A stretch of DNA of 64,000 nucleotides from Natronolimnobius baerhuensis (GTDB lineage Archaea > Halobacteriota > Halobacteria > Halobacteriales > Natrialbaceae). Location of the stretch: positions 248,001-312,000 of the forward strand of contig NZ_MWPH01000003.1 in NCBI RefSeq assembly GCF_002177135.1, in the 5' to 3' direction. Both the position numbers and the translations under genes were made by a program. The notes beneath the pieces were generated by a model. That model was not told where the DNA came from. It made no database searches and saw only the letters and a program-made list of their open reading frames with translations. Below are positions 25,303 through 34,483 of the stretch, one piece after another. The stretch's first letter is position 1, and each line of letters starts with the position of its first letter.

Positions 25303-26235
25303 TCACTCGAGGAGCCAACTCAACAGCGCCTTCTGTGCGTGCAGCCTGTTTTCGGCCTGATCAAAGACAATCGAGTGGTCGCTTTCGACGACTGCGTCGG
25401 TGATCTCTTCGCCGCGGTGGGCCGGCAGGCAGTGCATGACCGAGGCGTCGGGGGCGTGCGAGAGCAGGTCCGCGTTGACCTGAAAGCCCTGGAAGTCGTT
25501 CATGCGGACGTCGCGTTCGTCCTCCTGGCCCATGCTGATCCAGACGTCGGTGTAGATGATGTCGGCGTCAGCGACGGCTTCGGTCGGATCGGTCGTGATC
25601 GTTGGATCGCCACCGAGGTCGCGGGCGCGCTCGAGGACATCGTCGTCGATAGCGTAGCCCTCAGGCGTCGCGACGGTCAGATCGAGGTCGGTCAGCGCAG
25701 CGCCGACCGCGAACGACTGGGCGACGTTGTTGCCGTCGCCGACCCAGGCGACCGACACGTCCTCGAAGCCGCCCTGTTGCTCGCGGATCGTCAGCAGGTC
25801 CGCGAGCGTCTGGCAGGGGTGGGCGTCGTCGGTGAGGCCGTTGACGATGGGGACCGAGGCGTACTCCGCCAGCACCTCGATGTTGTCGTGTTTGAACACG
25901 CGCGCCATCACCGCGTCGACGTAGCGCGACAGCGTTCGCGCGGTGTCTTTCAGCGGCTCGCCGTGGCCAAGCTGGATGTCGTCTTCGCCAAGGAAGACCG
26001 CGTGGCCGCCGAGTTGGGTCATCCCCGTCTCGAAGGAGACGCGGGTGCGCGTACTCGGCTTCTGGAAGATCATCCCCAGGGTCTGGCCCTCGAGGTCTTC
26101 GTGATCCTCGCCCGCGTGTTGGGCGCGTTTGTACGTCTCGGCGCGCTCGAGGACCGTCTGCAGTTCGCTCGCAGAGAGGTCGTCGATCTCGAGGAAGTGT
26201 CGCAACTCTGTCGCTGTCGAATCTGATGCTGTCAT
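25303..26235 (-). CDS. argF: Ornithine carbamoyltransferase
   Basis: 310 residues. It makes citrulline from ornithine and carbamoyl phosphate. The carbamoyl-phosphate site STRTRVS, the H-P-C-Q-T-L-A-D motif and the ornithine-binding MHCLPAHRGEE are all visible. The frame is open to 26,379, but the ATG at 26,235 (MTASDSTATELRHFL) gives the family N-terminus and overlaps the stop of lysK by four bases (ATGA), so translation is coupled. Last gene of the nine-gene arginine cluster. Confidence 0.95.
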   Translation of the reverse strand: MTASDSTATELRHFLEIDDLSASELQTVLERAETYKRAQHAGEDHEDLEGQTLGMIFQKPSTRTRVSFETGMTQLGGHAVFLGEDDIQLGHGEPLKDTARTLSRYVDAVMARVFKHDNIEVLAEYASVPIVNGLTDDAHPCQTLADLLTIREQQGGFEDVSVAWVGDGNNVAQSFAVGAALTDLDLTVATPEGYAIDDDVLERARDLGGDPTITTDPTEAVADADIIYTDVWISMGQEDERDVRMNDFQGFQVNADLLSHAPDASVMHCLPAHRGEEITDAVVESDHSIVFDQAENRLHAQKALLSWLLE

Positions 26236-27347
26236 TCGTTGGCTCCTCCACACAGTGTTTGGGAAACGCGTTCTAAGATTTCGACCGCCTGATCGAACTC
26301 CGAAAGCGAGAGGCGTTCGTCTGGCGCGTGATCGAGGTCGGAGTTGCCCGGGCCGTAGGTAGCTATCGGGCAGTCCCACGCACCGGCGTAGATGTTCATG
26401 TCGCTGGTTCCAGTTTTCCGGACCAGACGCGGGTCTTCGCCCACGTCGCGGATCGCGACGCGGAACGCTCGAGCGACCGCCGTTCGCGGGCTCGTCATCA
26501 CGGGCGGGACCGTATCCTTCCAGGTGACGGTCCCGACCTCGAGTTCGGCTTCCGCGGCCTCGCGGACGGTTTCGACAGTGAGGGCTGGGGGGACGCGCAG
26601 TTGGACGTCCATCGTCGCCTCGACGGAGAGGCCGTCCTCGCTGATCCCGCCGTCGATGTCGACCGGTTTGGTCGTCACCTGCTCGAAGATGGGTTCGTAC
26701 TCGTCACCTTCGAAGCGGTCTTCGACGGCTGACCACCAGCGAACGGCGTGCTGGATGGCGTTCGGGTCTGGCCGAGACGTGTGGCCGGACTCGCTCGTCG
26801 CGACGTAGGTGCCGGCGATCAGGCCTCGATAGCCGAGCGTGATTCCGTCGGTTCCGGACGGCTCGCCGTTGACGACGGCGTCCGGCGTCGCATCGCGGTC
26901 GTCGACCAGATAGCGTGCGCCTTTCGAGTCGACTTCCTCGCCGACGACGCCGACGAACGAGACGCCCGTTCGGACGGCGGCCGCGGCCATCGCAGCGAGC
27001 GGTCCCGTCGCGTCGACGCTGCCGCGGCCCCAGAGAACGTCTTCGCCGGTCTCTTTGGCGATCTCGGCGGCGACGTCGTCCTCGTCTGCTGGGTTGACCT
27101 CGACCGGAATCTCGCCGGGGACGGTATCGATGTGCGAGGTCAGCAGTACCGAATCGTCCGCGGGCGCACGGACGTTGCCGACCTCATCGATCCAGACCTC
27201 CCGGTCGTGGGCCTCGAAGAACTCGACGAGTCGCTCCGCGGCCGCGTGTTCCTCGCGAGAAAGCGAGGGGATCGAGACAAGATCGATCAACAACTGTCGT
27301 GCGTCCGCGGACGAAACGTCGGACGAATCGGTGGTGCTCGCGTTCAT
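26232..27347 (-). CDS. lysK: [LysW]-ornithine/lysine hydrolase (M20 peptidase)
   Basis: 371 residues of an M20 metallopeptidase that releases the finished amino acid from the LysW C-terminus. Zinc ligands are visible in TSHIDTVPGE, the acidic EEVDSKGAR segment and the final TSDMN...ATYGPG region. In haloarchaea, which make lysine through diaminopimelate, the product here should be ornithine. It overlaps both neighbours by four bases. Also annotated in some genomes as acetylornithine deacetylase. Confidence 0.9.
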   Translation of the reverse strand: MNASTTDSSDVSSADARQLLIDLVSIPSLSREEHAAAERLVEFFEAHDREVWIDEVGNVRAPADDSVLLTSHIDTVPGEIPVEVNPADEDDVAAEIAKETGEDVLWGRGSVDATGPLAAMAAAAVRTGVSFVGVVGEEVDSKGARYLVDDRDATPDAVVNGEPSGTDGITLGYRGLIAGTYVATSESGHTSRPDPNAIQHAVRWWSAVEDRFEGDEYEPIFEQVTTKPVDIDGGISEDGLSVEATMDVQLRVPPALTVETVREAAEAELEVGTVTWKDTVPPVMTSPRTAVARAFRVAIRDVGEDPRLVRKTGTSDMNIYAGAWDCPIATYGPGNSDLDHAPDERLSLSEFDQAVEILERVSQTLCGGANE

Positions 27348-28501
27348 GATTCAGCCTCTGCGGCGTCGGGCGCGATGATCTCGGTCAGCGCCGCGACGAT
27401 CTGGTCTGCCTCCGACTCGTCGATTACAAGCGGCGGCAGCAGGCGCAGGACGGTCCGACCCGCCGGCAGCGCCAGAATCTGGTGATTGATCGCCAGATCT
27501 CGAGCGACGCGGTTTGCCCCGCGTTTCAACTCGAGGCCGATCAGCAGTCCCTCGCCGCGAATCTCGCGGACCTCGTCGCCGAGGGCATCCTCGAGTTCAC
27601 TGGTGAGATAGTCGCCCATCTCGGCGGCGTGGGTGGGCCATTCTTCCTCGACGAGCGTCGAGATGGTCGCGTGGACGGCCGCGGCAACGACGGGGCCGCC
27701 GCTGAACGTGGCGTTGTGCGAGGCCGCGCCGTCTGCGATCCAGTCCGCGACGGCGACGGCACCGACGGGCAGGCCGTTACCGAGGCCCTTCGCGGTCGTG
27801 AGGATATCGGGCGTGACGCCCACGTTTTCGCAGGCCCACATCGAGCCCGTGCGGCCCATGCCGGTCTGGACCTCGTCGAAGATGAGCGCCGCGTCGGCCT
27901 CGTCGGTGACCTCGCGAGCGGTCTCGAGGTAGCCCTGCGGGGGCACGTTGATCCCGCCTTCGCCCTGAATCGGCTCTAAGATCACGGCCGCGGTCTCGTC
28001 GTCCACGGCGGCCGCGAGTTCCTCGCTATCGCCGTAGGGGACGAACTCCACGTCGCCGGCGAGGGGTTCGAACGGCTCCTTGTACTTGTCTTTCCAAGTG
28101 GCCGCGAGCGATCCCATCGTTCGGCCGTGGAACGAGCGGGTCGCTGCGATGATCTTCGAATTTCCTGTGGCCGAGCGGGCGAATTTCAGTGCGGCCTCGT
28201 TGGATTCGGTTCCGGAGTTACAGAACCAGGCCTGATCCAGTCCGTCGGGTGTCGCCGCCACGAGCGAGGCGTAGGCGTCCTCTCGGGACTGGACGGGGAA
28301 CGAGGAATCGACGAACGTCAGATTTCCGACTTGCTCTGTGACAGCGTCGACAACGGCAGGGTGGGAGTGCCCGAGCGGCGTGCACGCGAAACTCGCGCCC
28401 GCGTCGAGGTAGTCCGTTCCGTCCGCGGTATAGAGCGAGACGCCCTCGCCGCGCTCGAGACCGATCGGCTTGCTGCCGGAGACGAAATCGTGGTCGCTCA
28501 T
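27344..28501 (-). CDS. lysJ: LysW-linked semialdehyde aminotransferase (class III)
   Basis: 385 residues of an ArgD/LysJ-type class III PLP transaminase. The PLP lysine lies in TTAKGLGNGLPVGA and the phosphate-binding D-E-x-Q in IFDEVQTGMGRTG. It aminates the LysW-bound glutamate semialdehyde using glutamate as the donor. ATG 28,501 gives MSDHDFVSGSKPIGLERGEG. The four-base overlaps with lysZ and lysK show a tightly packed operon. Confidence 0.93.
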   Translation of the reverse strand: MSDHDFVSGSKPIGLERGEGVSLYTADGTDYLDAGASFACTPLGHSHPAVVDAVTEQVGNLTFVDSSFPVQSREDAYASLVAATPDGLDQAWFCNSGTESNEAALKFARSATGNSKIIAATRSFHGRTMGSLAATWKDKYKEPFEPLAGDVEFVPYGDSEELAAAVDDETAAVILEPIQGEGGINVPPQGYLETAREVTDEADAALIFDEVQTGMGRTGSMWACENVGVTPDILTTAKGLGNGLPVGAVAVADWIADGAASHNATFSGGPVVAAAVHATISTLVEEEWPTHAAEMGDYLTSELEDALGDEVREIRGEGLLIGLELKRGANRVARDLAINHQILALPAGRTVLRLLPPLVIDESEADQIVAALTEIIAPDAAEAES

Positions 28502-29361
28502 TGGTCGACCTCCGTCGCTGCGTTTTCAGCGTCCAAGACGCCGGGCTCGAGCGTCGTGCCCTCGCCCTCGAGTGCGCTCGTGATCGGTGCGTCCGCGTTC
28601 GCCGACGCGACGATAACGGACGAGGCCCCGCCCTCGAGTGCCTCTTCGGCGGCCATGACCTTCTTCGTCATGAACCCTTCAGCGGCGTCTTTGACGCCCT
28701 CGAACTCTGCAGGGGTCGCAGCCGAATCGATCTTCGTCGACTCGTCGTCGGGGTCTTCGTAGATCCCCGACACGTCCGTGAGGACGACGAGGTCTGCCTC
28801 GAGTGCGCCCGCAATTGCGGCCGCGGCGCGGTCGGCGTCGGCGTTAACTGCCGTATAGCCGCCTTCCTTCTCCTTGCCCAGCATCGGGACGGAGACGACA
28901 GGCGTGTAGCCACCCGCGAGGACGGTCTCGAGCAGGTCGGCGTTGACCGATTCGATCTTGCCCGAGTGATCGCCACGTTTGATCTTCTTCTTGCCATCCT
29001 CTTTGACGCGGACGGCGGACTTGCGCTTGCCCTCGAGCAACTTTCCGTCAGTACCCGAGAGGCCGACCGCGTTCACGTCGAGGTTCTGCAGGCTCTCGAC
29101 GAGGTCCGTGTTGAGCTTGCCCGGCATCACCATCTTGAACACGTCCATGGTGTCCTCGTCGGTGAACCGGCCGACGACGCCGCCGGGCGTCTCGACGTAG
29201 GTCGGCTCTTCGCCGAGTTCCTCTAAGGTCTCGTCGACGGCGGTCGAGCCGCCGTGGGTGAGGACGACATCTTCGCCCTCGGCGACGAGTGCTGCAACGT
29301 CGCTGAGTGCTCCTTCGGGGTCGACGGCGCGTGCGCCGCCGATTTTCACTACTACCGTCAT
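28498..29361 (-). CDS. lysZ: [LysW]-glutamate/aminoadipate kinase
   Basis: 287-residue amino-acid kinase of the ArgB/LysZ family that phosphorylates the side-chain carboxylate of the LysW-bound substrate. The glycine-rich N-terminus (VVKIGGARAVDPEG), LTHGGS and VVLTDVSGIYEDPDDE (ATP and acid site) are visible. Length is typical. ATGA overlaps at both ends. Confidence 0.93.
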   Translation of the reverse strand: MTVVVKIGGARAVDPEGALSDVAALVAEGEDVVLTHGGSTAVDETLEELGEEPTYVETPGGVVGRFTDEDTMDVFKMVMPGKLNTDLVESLQNLDVNAVGLSGTDGKLLEGKRKSAVRVKEDGKKKIKRGDHSGKIESVNADLLETVLAGGYTPVVSVPMLGKEKEGGYTAVNADADRAAAAIAGALEADLVVLTDVSGIYEDPDDESTKIDSAATPAEFEGVKDAAEGFMTKKVMAAEEALEGGASSVIVASANADAPITSALEGEGTTLEPGVLDAENAATEVDQ

Positions 29362-30425
29362 GGTGCCCCCACGGGGTGTAGTCCCGTAAACTCGAGTCCG
29401 GCCGTCTCCTCGAGCCCGAGCGCGATGTTGGCGGCGTGGACGGCCTGTCCCGCCGAGCCTTTCATCATGTTATCGATGGCCGAGAAGACGACGATGCGTT
29501 TGTTCGATGGGTCGAGTTCGAAGCCGACTTCGGCGAGGTTCGTTCCGGCAACCGCTTTGGGTTCCGGATATCGATAGACGCCGGAGCCACCGGCGGCCAT
29601 GCGGACGAACGGCTCGTCCTCGTAGCAGCCGCGATACGCTTTCCAGAGGTCGCCCTTCGAGACTGGTCCCGATGGGAAGACGTGACTCGTCGCGCTCGCA
29701 CCGCGGATCATGTCCACGGCGTGGCAGGTAAAGGCCACCGAGGTGCCGAGGAACTGCTCGATCTCGGCCTCGTGGCGGTGGCCCGTCGGCGCGTAGGGAC
29801 GAACGACGCCCGAGCGTTCGGGATGACTCGAGGCCTCGCCGCCGCCGGCCCCGCCTTCGGAGGAGCCGACTTTCACGTCGACGACGACCTGTTCTCCCCC
29901 CTCGAGAATCCCGTGCTCGAACAGCGGGTACAGCCCCAGAATCGTCGCGGTGGCGTTACAGCCGCCGCCGGCGATGAGGTCTGCGCCCGCGAGGTTTTCG
30001 CGGTTGATCTCGGGGAGTGCGTACTCGGCCTTCTCTAAGTATTCCGGCGCGCTGTGGCCGTCGTACCACTCGTCGTACTGCTCCTCTGTATTGAGGCGGA
30101 AGTCAGCCGAGAGGTCGACGACGGTGTCAGCGATGTCGAAAAAGTCGTCGACCTGTCCCATCGAGACGCCGTGTGGCGTCGCCGCGAACAGCACGTCGAC
30201 GCTCTCGAGATCCTCGGGTTCCGTAAACCGAAGGTCCATGCCGCGAAGCGGCGGGTGGACAGAGCCGACGCTCTTGCCGGCTTTCGACCGGCTCGTGACC
30301 TCGGCGATTTCGACGTTCGGGTGCCCAGCGAGCAGGCGAAGTAGTTCGCCGCCCGTAAAACCCGAGCCGCCGATGACCGTCGCGGTGACGGTGTCGGCGC
30401 TCTCGTCGGTTGCTCCAATCGCCAT
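29358..30425 (-). CDS. lysY: [LysW]-glutamyl/aminoadipyl phosphate reductase
   Basis: 355 residues of an ArgC/LysY reductase that uses NADPH to turn the acyl phosphate into the semialdehyde. The Rossmann glycine loop GGSGFTGGELLRLL is at residues ~18-31 and the catalytic cysteine in GGGCNATATI at ~155. ATG 30,425 shares one base with the lysX stop (TGATG). Confidence 0.93.
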   Translation of the reverse strand: MAIGATDESADTVTATVIGGSGFTGGELLRLLAGHPNVEIAEVTSRSKAGKSVGSVHPPLRGMDLRFTEPEDLESVDVLFAATPHGVSMGQVDDFFDIADTVVDLSADFRLNTEEQYDEWYDGHSAPEYLEKAEYALPEINRENLAGADLIAGGGCNATATILGLYPLFEHGILEGGEQVVVDVKVGSSEGGAGGGEASSHPERSGVVRPYAPTGHRHEAEIEQFLGTSVAFTCHAVDMIRGASATSHVFPSGPVSKGDLWKAYRGCYEDEPFVRMAAGGSGVYRYPEPKAVAGTNLAEVGFELDPSNKRIVVFSAIDNMMKGSAGQAVHAANIALGLEETAGLEFTGLHPVGAP

Positions 30426-31303
30426 CAGGCGCTCACCTCGAGTTCGTCGTCGGCCGCAGCAGCGGCCTTCTGCTCGAGCCAGTCGACGACGGTGCCGGCG
30501 ATGTCGGTCTCGACGGCCCCGTCGAGGGCCTTGAACTCGACCGTGTGGTTGACTTCGTGAACCGTATAGCCATCCTCGGTCTCCATCAGGTCGATACCGA
30601 GCAGACCGCCGCCGACGGCGTCGCTGGCCTTCTGTACCAGCGCTTTCGCTTCCTCGTCGGGTTCGAAGACATCAGTCTCTGCACCCTTCGCTGCGTTGGT
30701 GATCCAGTGATCCGAGGAGCGGACCATGCCGGCGATTGGCTCGCCGTCGGTCGCGAGCACGCGAATATCCTGTCCGGGTTTGTCGACGAACTCCTGGACG
30801 TAGAACACCTTGTGCTCGTAGTGGCCAAGGGTCGCCTTGTGCTCGAGAATGGCCTCTGCGGCGTCGGGCGAGTCGATTTTCGCCATCAGGCGACCCCACG
30901 ATCCCACGACGGGTTTGAGGACGCACGGATAGCCAAACTCCTCGATGGCGTCCATCGCGGTCTCTTTCGTAAAGGCGACTTTCGTCGCGGGCGTGGGTAC
31001 GCCAGCCTGCTCGAGTGCGAGGCTGTTTTTGACTTTATCGGCGCAGATATCCGCGGTCTCGTGGCTGTTGATCACCGGGATGCCGTACGCCTCGAAGAAC
31101 TGCGTGGCGTACAGGCTCCGGCTGGTGGCGAGACAGCGGTCCACGACGATGTCGAGGTCCGCGAACGCCTCGGGGGCCTCGCTAATGTCGAACGTCTGTT
31201 TGCGAACGTCGATCTTTTCGACCTCGTGATCGCGCTCGCGAAGCTCGTTCAACAGCAGCTTCTCGTCCTTGCGAATACGGGAGTAGAGTATTCCTACTTG
31301 CAA
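30425..31303 (-). CDS. lysX: LysW-glutamate/aminoadipate ligase (ATP-grasp)
   Basis: 292-residue ATP-grasp ligase that joins the amino acid to the gamma-carboxylate of LysW's last glutamate. The family N-terminus VGILYSRIRKDEK, the ATP-binding VLKPVVGSWGRL and the metal-site EVNHTVEFK are visible. The start is a TTG at 31,303, two bases after the lysW stop; the next ATG is far inside the fold, so the TTG is well supported. Substrate choice (glutamate versus aminoadipate) cannot be read with certainty; the cluster context favours glutamate. Confidence 0.92.
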   Translation of the reverse strand: MQVGILYSRIRKDEKLLLNELRERDHEVEKIDVRKQTFDISEAPEAFADLDIVVDRCLATSRSLYATQFFEAYGIPVINSHETADICADKVKNSLALEQAGVPTPATKVAFTKETAMDAIEEFGYPCVLKPVVGSWGRLMAKIDSPDAAEAILEHKATLGHYEHKVFYVQEFVDKPGQDIRVLATDGEPIAGMVRSSDHWITNAAKGAETDVFEPDEEAKALVQKASDAVGGGLLGIDLMETEDGYTVHEVNHTVEFKALDGAVETDIAGTVVDWLEQKAAAAADDELEVSA

Positions 31304-31305
31304 GG

Positions 31306-31470
31306 TTACTCACCCCAGTCCTCTTCGAGCTCCGGGGCTCGCTCGAGGACTGGCGGCTCGGTGTCGACGACTTCCAGTTCGGCTCCGCACGTGGTACAGT
31401 CAACGATCTCTCCAACTTCCAGATCGTCGTGCAGGGACACTTCTGCCCCACACTCGACGCATTCGGTCAT
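31306..31470 (-). CDS. lysW: Amino-group carrier protein LysW
   Basis: 54 residues, shorter than usual ORF cut-offs. A zinc ribbon with C-x-x-C pairs (CVECG and CTTCG) is followed by an acidic middle part and the invariant tail EDWGE, whose last glutamate carries the intermediates. ATG 31,470 has a TATA-like CTTTAAGGG ~26-36 bases upstream (minus strand), suggesting a leaderless transcript. It opens the lysW-X-Y-Z-J-K-argF run; argH ends 219 bases upstream on the same strand. Confidence 0.92.
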   Translation of the reverse strand: MTECVECGAEVSLHDDLEVGEIVDCTTCGAELEVVDTEPPVLERAPELEEDWGE

Positions 31471-31689
31471 TGTACTCCCCACTCGGAGCCGATATCCCTT
31501 AAAGCCTTCGAACTTAACAACAAAATTACACGATACGTACTATCCTCTAACGGTGAAAGCGCCCTACGTTACGGCGATTTTAAACTGACATATCATGTGG
31601 TAGGTAGTATGTCCCCGGGCGGGGACCGCCGCGGTCGCGGCTGTGCGTGTCGCCCGCCAGACAGCGCTGCGGTGTGACCAACTGCGCGC
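31471..31689 (-). promoter_or_regulatory. Spacer with argH terminator hairpin and lysW promoter
   Basis: GTCCCC-GGGC-GGGGAC (around 31,612-31,629) forms a stable hairpin behind argH. Nearer to lysW the minus strand has CTTTAAGGG as a TATA-like box and TTAAGTTC just upstream of it. The same eight bases (GAACTTAA on the plus strand, 31,510-31,517) recur before argG at 34,510-34,517. Confidence 0.4.
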
Positions 31690-33198
31690 TCACACATACT
31701 CGGTCACCTCCGAACGCAGCGCCTCGTGGGTGTCCTCGAGCGCGCCGGCTGTCTCCTCGAGCATCGCCTCGTCGGCTGCCAACGCGTCGCGCCCTGACTC
31801 GAGTTGGTCGGCAACGGCGTCGGGTGCCGGGCCGCCCTGAGAGTCGCGACTCGCGACGCTTTCGACGGGATCGAGTGCGTCTTCGACCGCTGCGGGGTCG
31901 ACGAACGACTCGAGGGAGTCACCGAGAACGTCCTGGGCAGCGGCCTCGAGGGCGTCGTAGTCCGCGCCATTTTCAGCAGCAACAGCCACCATTTCGTGGG
32001 CTGTGCGGAACGGAAGGCCGTTTGCCGCAAGCAGGTCCGCGACGCCGGTTGCGGTAGAGAACCCTTCGCCGGCCTCGGCAGCAAGTGCCTCCTCGTTCCA
32101 GTCGGCGGTTGCGACCGCGCCTGCGGCGACTTCGCTCGCGTCGGTGACTGCATCTACGATGTCCCAGGCGTGGGTCGTCGCACGCTGCAAGTCGCGGTTG
32201 TACGCACGCGGGAGTCCCTTGAGCGTCGTCGTCAGTCCTTGAACGCTCCCCGCAGCGTCACCCGCGACTGCGCGAACTAACTCGAGCGTATCGGGATTTT
32301 TCTTCTGGGGCATGATCGACGAGGTCGAGGCATAATTGTCGTTGAGGTCGACGAAGCCGCGATTCGCGAAGATGATTACGTCTTCTGCGATCCCCGACAG
32401 GGTCGTCGCGTGCGTCGACAGCGCCTGGGTCGTCTCGAGCAGGAAGTCCCTGCTCGAGGAGGCGTCCATCGAGTTTTCCACCACACTGTCGAAGCCAAGC
32501 AACTCGGCGGTGCGTTCGCGGTCGATGTCGAACGTGGTGCCGGCGAAGGCTGCTCCGCCGAGTGGCGATTCGTTGATCCGGTCGTAAGCGGCAAGCAAGC
32601 GCGCCGTATCACGACGCACGGCCCCCTCATACGAGAGCGCCCAGTGGGCGACCGTAATCGGCTGGGCGGGCTGGAGGTGGGTGTAGCCGGGCATCACCGT
32701 CTCGGTGTGCGAATCGGCCACCTCGAGCAGCGCCTCGCGCAGTGCGAGCGTCGTCTCGATTGCCTCGAGGATGTCCTCGCGCAGGCGATAGCGGATGCAG
32801 GTTGCGACTTCGTCGTTACGCGAGCGCGCGGTGTGCATCTTGCCGCCGTCGTCGCCGATGCGTTCGATGACGGCCGTTTCGATGGCCTCGTGGACGTCCT
32901 CGCCGTCCGGCAGGTTCTCGTGGCCGTCGACTTCTATCGTATCGAGAGCGGTGAGGACCTCACCCGCCGTCTCGGCGTCGATAATCCCCTGCTCGGCGAG
33001 CATCACGACGTGTGCGCGATCAACCTCGAGATCGGCCTCGAAGATTCGCCGGTCGGCTGCAAGCGAGGAGAGGAAACTCCGGGCTGGGCCGCCGCTGAAG
33101 CGGTCTCGTCGGACGACGCTGTCGCTTCCTGCGTCGCCGCTGCCGTCGGTTTCGAGCGCCGGTTCGTCGTCACCGTCGTGAGTGCTCTCCTCGGTCAT
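31690..33198 (-). CDS. argH: Argininosuccinate lyase
   Basis: 502 residues; splits argininosuccinate into arginine and fumarate. The fumarase-superfamily signature SSIMPQKKNPD is near residue 295, with the catalytic-serine loop; THLQPAQPITVAHW and TARSRNDEV are also present. The protein has a short acidic extension at the N-terminus compared with bacterial enzymes. It follows argG with a four-base gap and is surely cotranscribed. Confidence 0.95.
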   Translation of the reverse strand: MTEESTHDGDDEPALETDGSGDAGSDSVVRRDRFSGGPARSFLSSLAADRRIFEADLEVDRAHVVMLAEQGIIDAETAGEVLTALDTIEVDGHENLPDGEDVHEAIETAVIERIGDDGGKMHTARSRNDEVATCIRYRLREDILEAIETTLALREALLEVADSHTETVMPGYTHLQPAQPITVAHWALSYEGAVRRDTARLLAAYDRINESPLGGAAFAGTTFDIDRERTAELLGFDSVVENSMDASSSRDFLLETTQALSTHATTLSGIAEDVIIFANRGFVDLNDNYASTSSIMPQKKNPDTLELVRAVAGDAAGSVQGLTTTLKGLPRAYNRDLQRATTHAWDIVDAVTDASEVAAGAVATADWNEEALAAEAGEGFSTATGVADLLAANGLPFRTAHEMVAVAAENGADYDALEAAAQDVLGDSLESFVDPAAVEDALDPVESVASRDSQGGPAPDAVADQLESGRDALAADEAMLEETAGALEDTHEALRSEVTEYV

Positions 33199-33202
33199 GG
33201 TC

Positions 33203-34483
33203 TTACTCGTCGTCCGTTCCTACGTCGGACACGTCCGACGAGGATCCGCTCGCTTCGCTCGCGTCACCGCTCCCGTCCGTTGCGACCTCAACCTCCTCGT
33301 CCGCGTTCGCCGCAATCGCCTCGTTCGCGAGACGGCGCTGGAAGCCGTGGTACTTCGCGACGCCGGTTGCGTCTTCCTGGGTGATCTTGCCAACCGTCTC
33401 GGTGTCGAAGGAAGCGTGCTCGGCCGAGTAGGCCGCATAGTTGCTGTCGCGTGCAACCGGACGGGCCTGGCCGCCTTCGAAGCGGATCGTCACGGTGCCA
33501 CTGACGCGTTTTTGGGTGTCAGCGATGAAGCCCTCGAGTGCGCTCACGAGTGGCGCGTCGACGAGGCCTTCGTAGCCTTTCTTCGACCACTTCTGGTCGA
33601 TGAGCTGTTTGAACTCGCGTTCCTCTTGCGTGAGGACGAGGCCCTCGAGTGCTTCGTGGGCGTTGAGCAACGTTGTTGCGGCTGGGTGCTCGTAGTTCTC
33701 GCGAACTTTCAGGCCGAGCATGCGGTCTTCCATCGAGTCGGTGCGGCCAACGCCGTAGGCACCGGCGACCTCGTTCAGGTGCTCGATAAGCTCGATAGGC
33801 TCGTACTCCTCGCCGTTGACAGCGACGGGATAGCCCTGCTCGAACTCGATTTCGATCTCTTCGCTTTCGCCGGTTGGTGCGTCGGTCCAGTCGTAGATGT
33901 CCTCCGGCGGGACGTAGCTCGGGTCCTCGAGATCGTCGCCTTCGACGGAGCGACTCCAGAGGTTGGTGTCGATCGACCAGTCGCCGCCGCTGCCGCCTTC
34001 AACTGGTAGGTCGCGCTCGTCGGCGTACTCCTGTTCCCACTCGCGGGTGAGGCCGAGTTCACGCACGGGCGCGATGACTTCCAGATCGGAGTCGCGCCAG
34101 ACGGCCTCGAAACGAAGTTGGTCGTTACCTTTGCCCGTACAGCCGTGGGCAATGCCAGTACAGTCCTGTTCTTCGGCGACCTCGAGAATCGCTTTCGCGA
34201 TGACGGGGCGAGCGAGTGCCGTCCCGAGGGGGTAGCCCTGGTACGTCGCGTTCGCTCGGACGCTATCGAAACAGAGATCCGCAAATTCCTCTTTCGCGTC
34301 GACGACGTAGTGTTCAAGATCGAGGGCCTCGGCGGTTTCTTCTGCTTCGTCGAACTCTTCGGCCGGCTGGCCGACGTCGACGGTAACGCCGATAACCTCA
34401 TCATATCCATACTCCTCTTCGAGCAGCGGAACACAGACAGTCGTGTCAAGGCCGCCCGAGAACGCAAGTGCCACGCGGGTCAT
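33203..34483 (-). CDS. argG: Argininosuccinate synthase
   Basis: 426 residues; joins citrulline and aspartate using ATP. The PP-loop AFSGGLDTTV is at residues ~7-16, followed by the citrulline/ATP sites (GCTGKGNDQLRFE, NLWSRSVEGDDLEDP). The last ~35 residues are a D/S/E-rich haloarchaeal tail. ATG 34,483 is ~27-35 bases after TTTAAGTTC, a good TATA for a leaderless start. First gene of the arginine cluster. Confidence 0.95.
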   Translation of the reverse strand: MTRVALAFSGGLDTTVCVPLLEEEYGYDEVIGVTVDVGQPAEEFDEAEETAEALDLEHYVVDAKEEFADLCFDSVRANATYQGYPLGTALARPVIAKAILEVAEEQDCTGIAHGCTGKGNDQLRFEAVWRDSDLEVIAPVRELGLTREWEQEYADERDLPVEGGSGGDWSIDTNLWSRSVEGDDLEDPSYVPPEDIYDWTDAPTGESEEIEIEFEQGYPVAVNGEEYEPIELIEHLNEVAGAYGVGRTDSMEDRMLGLKVRENYEHPAATTLLNAHEALEGLVLTQEEREFKQLIDQKWSKKGYEGLVDAPLVSALEGFIADTQKRVSGTVTIRFEGGQARPVARDSNYAAYSAEHASFDTETVGKITQEDATGVAKYHGFQRRLANEAIAANADEEVEVATDGSGDASEASGSSSDVSDVGTDDE

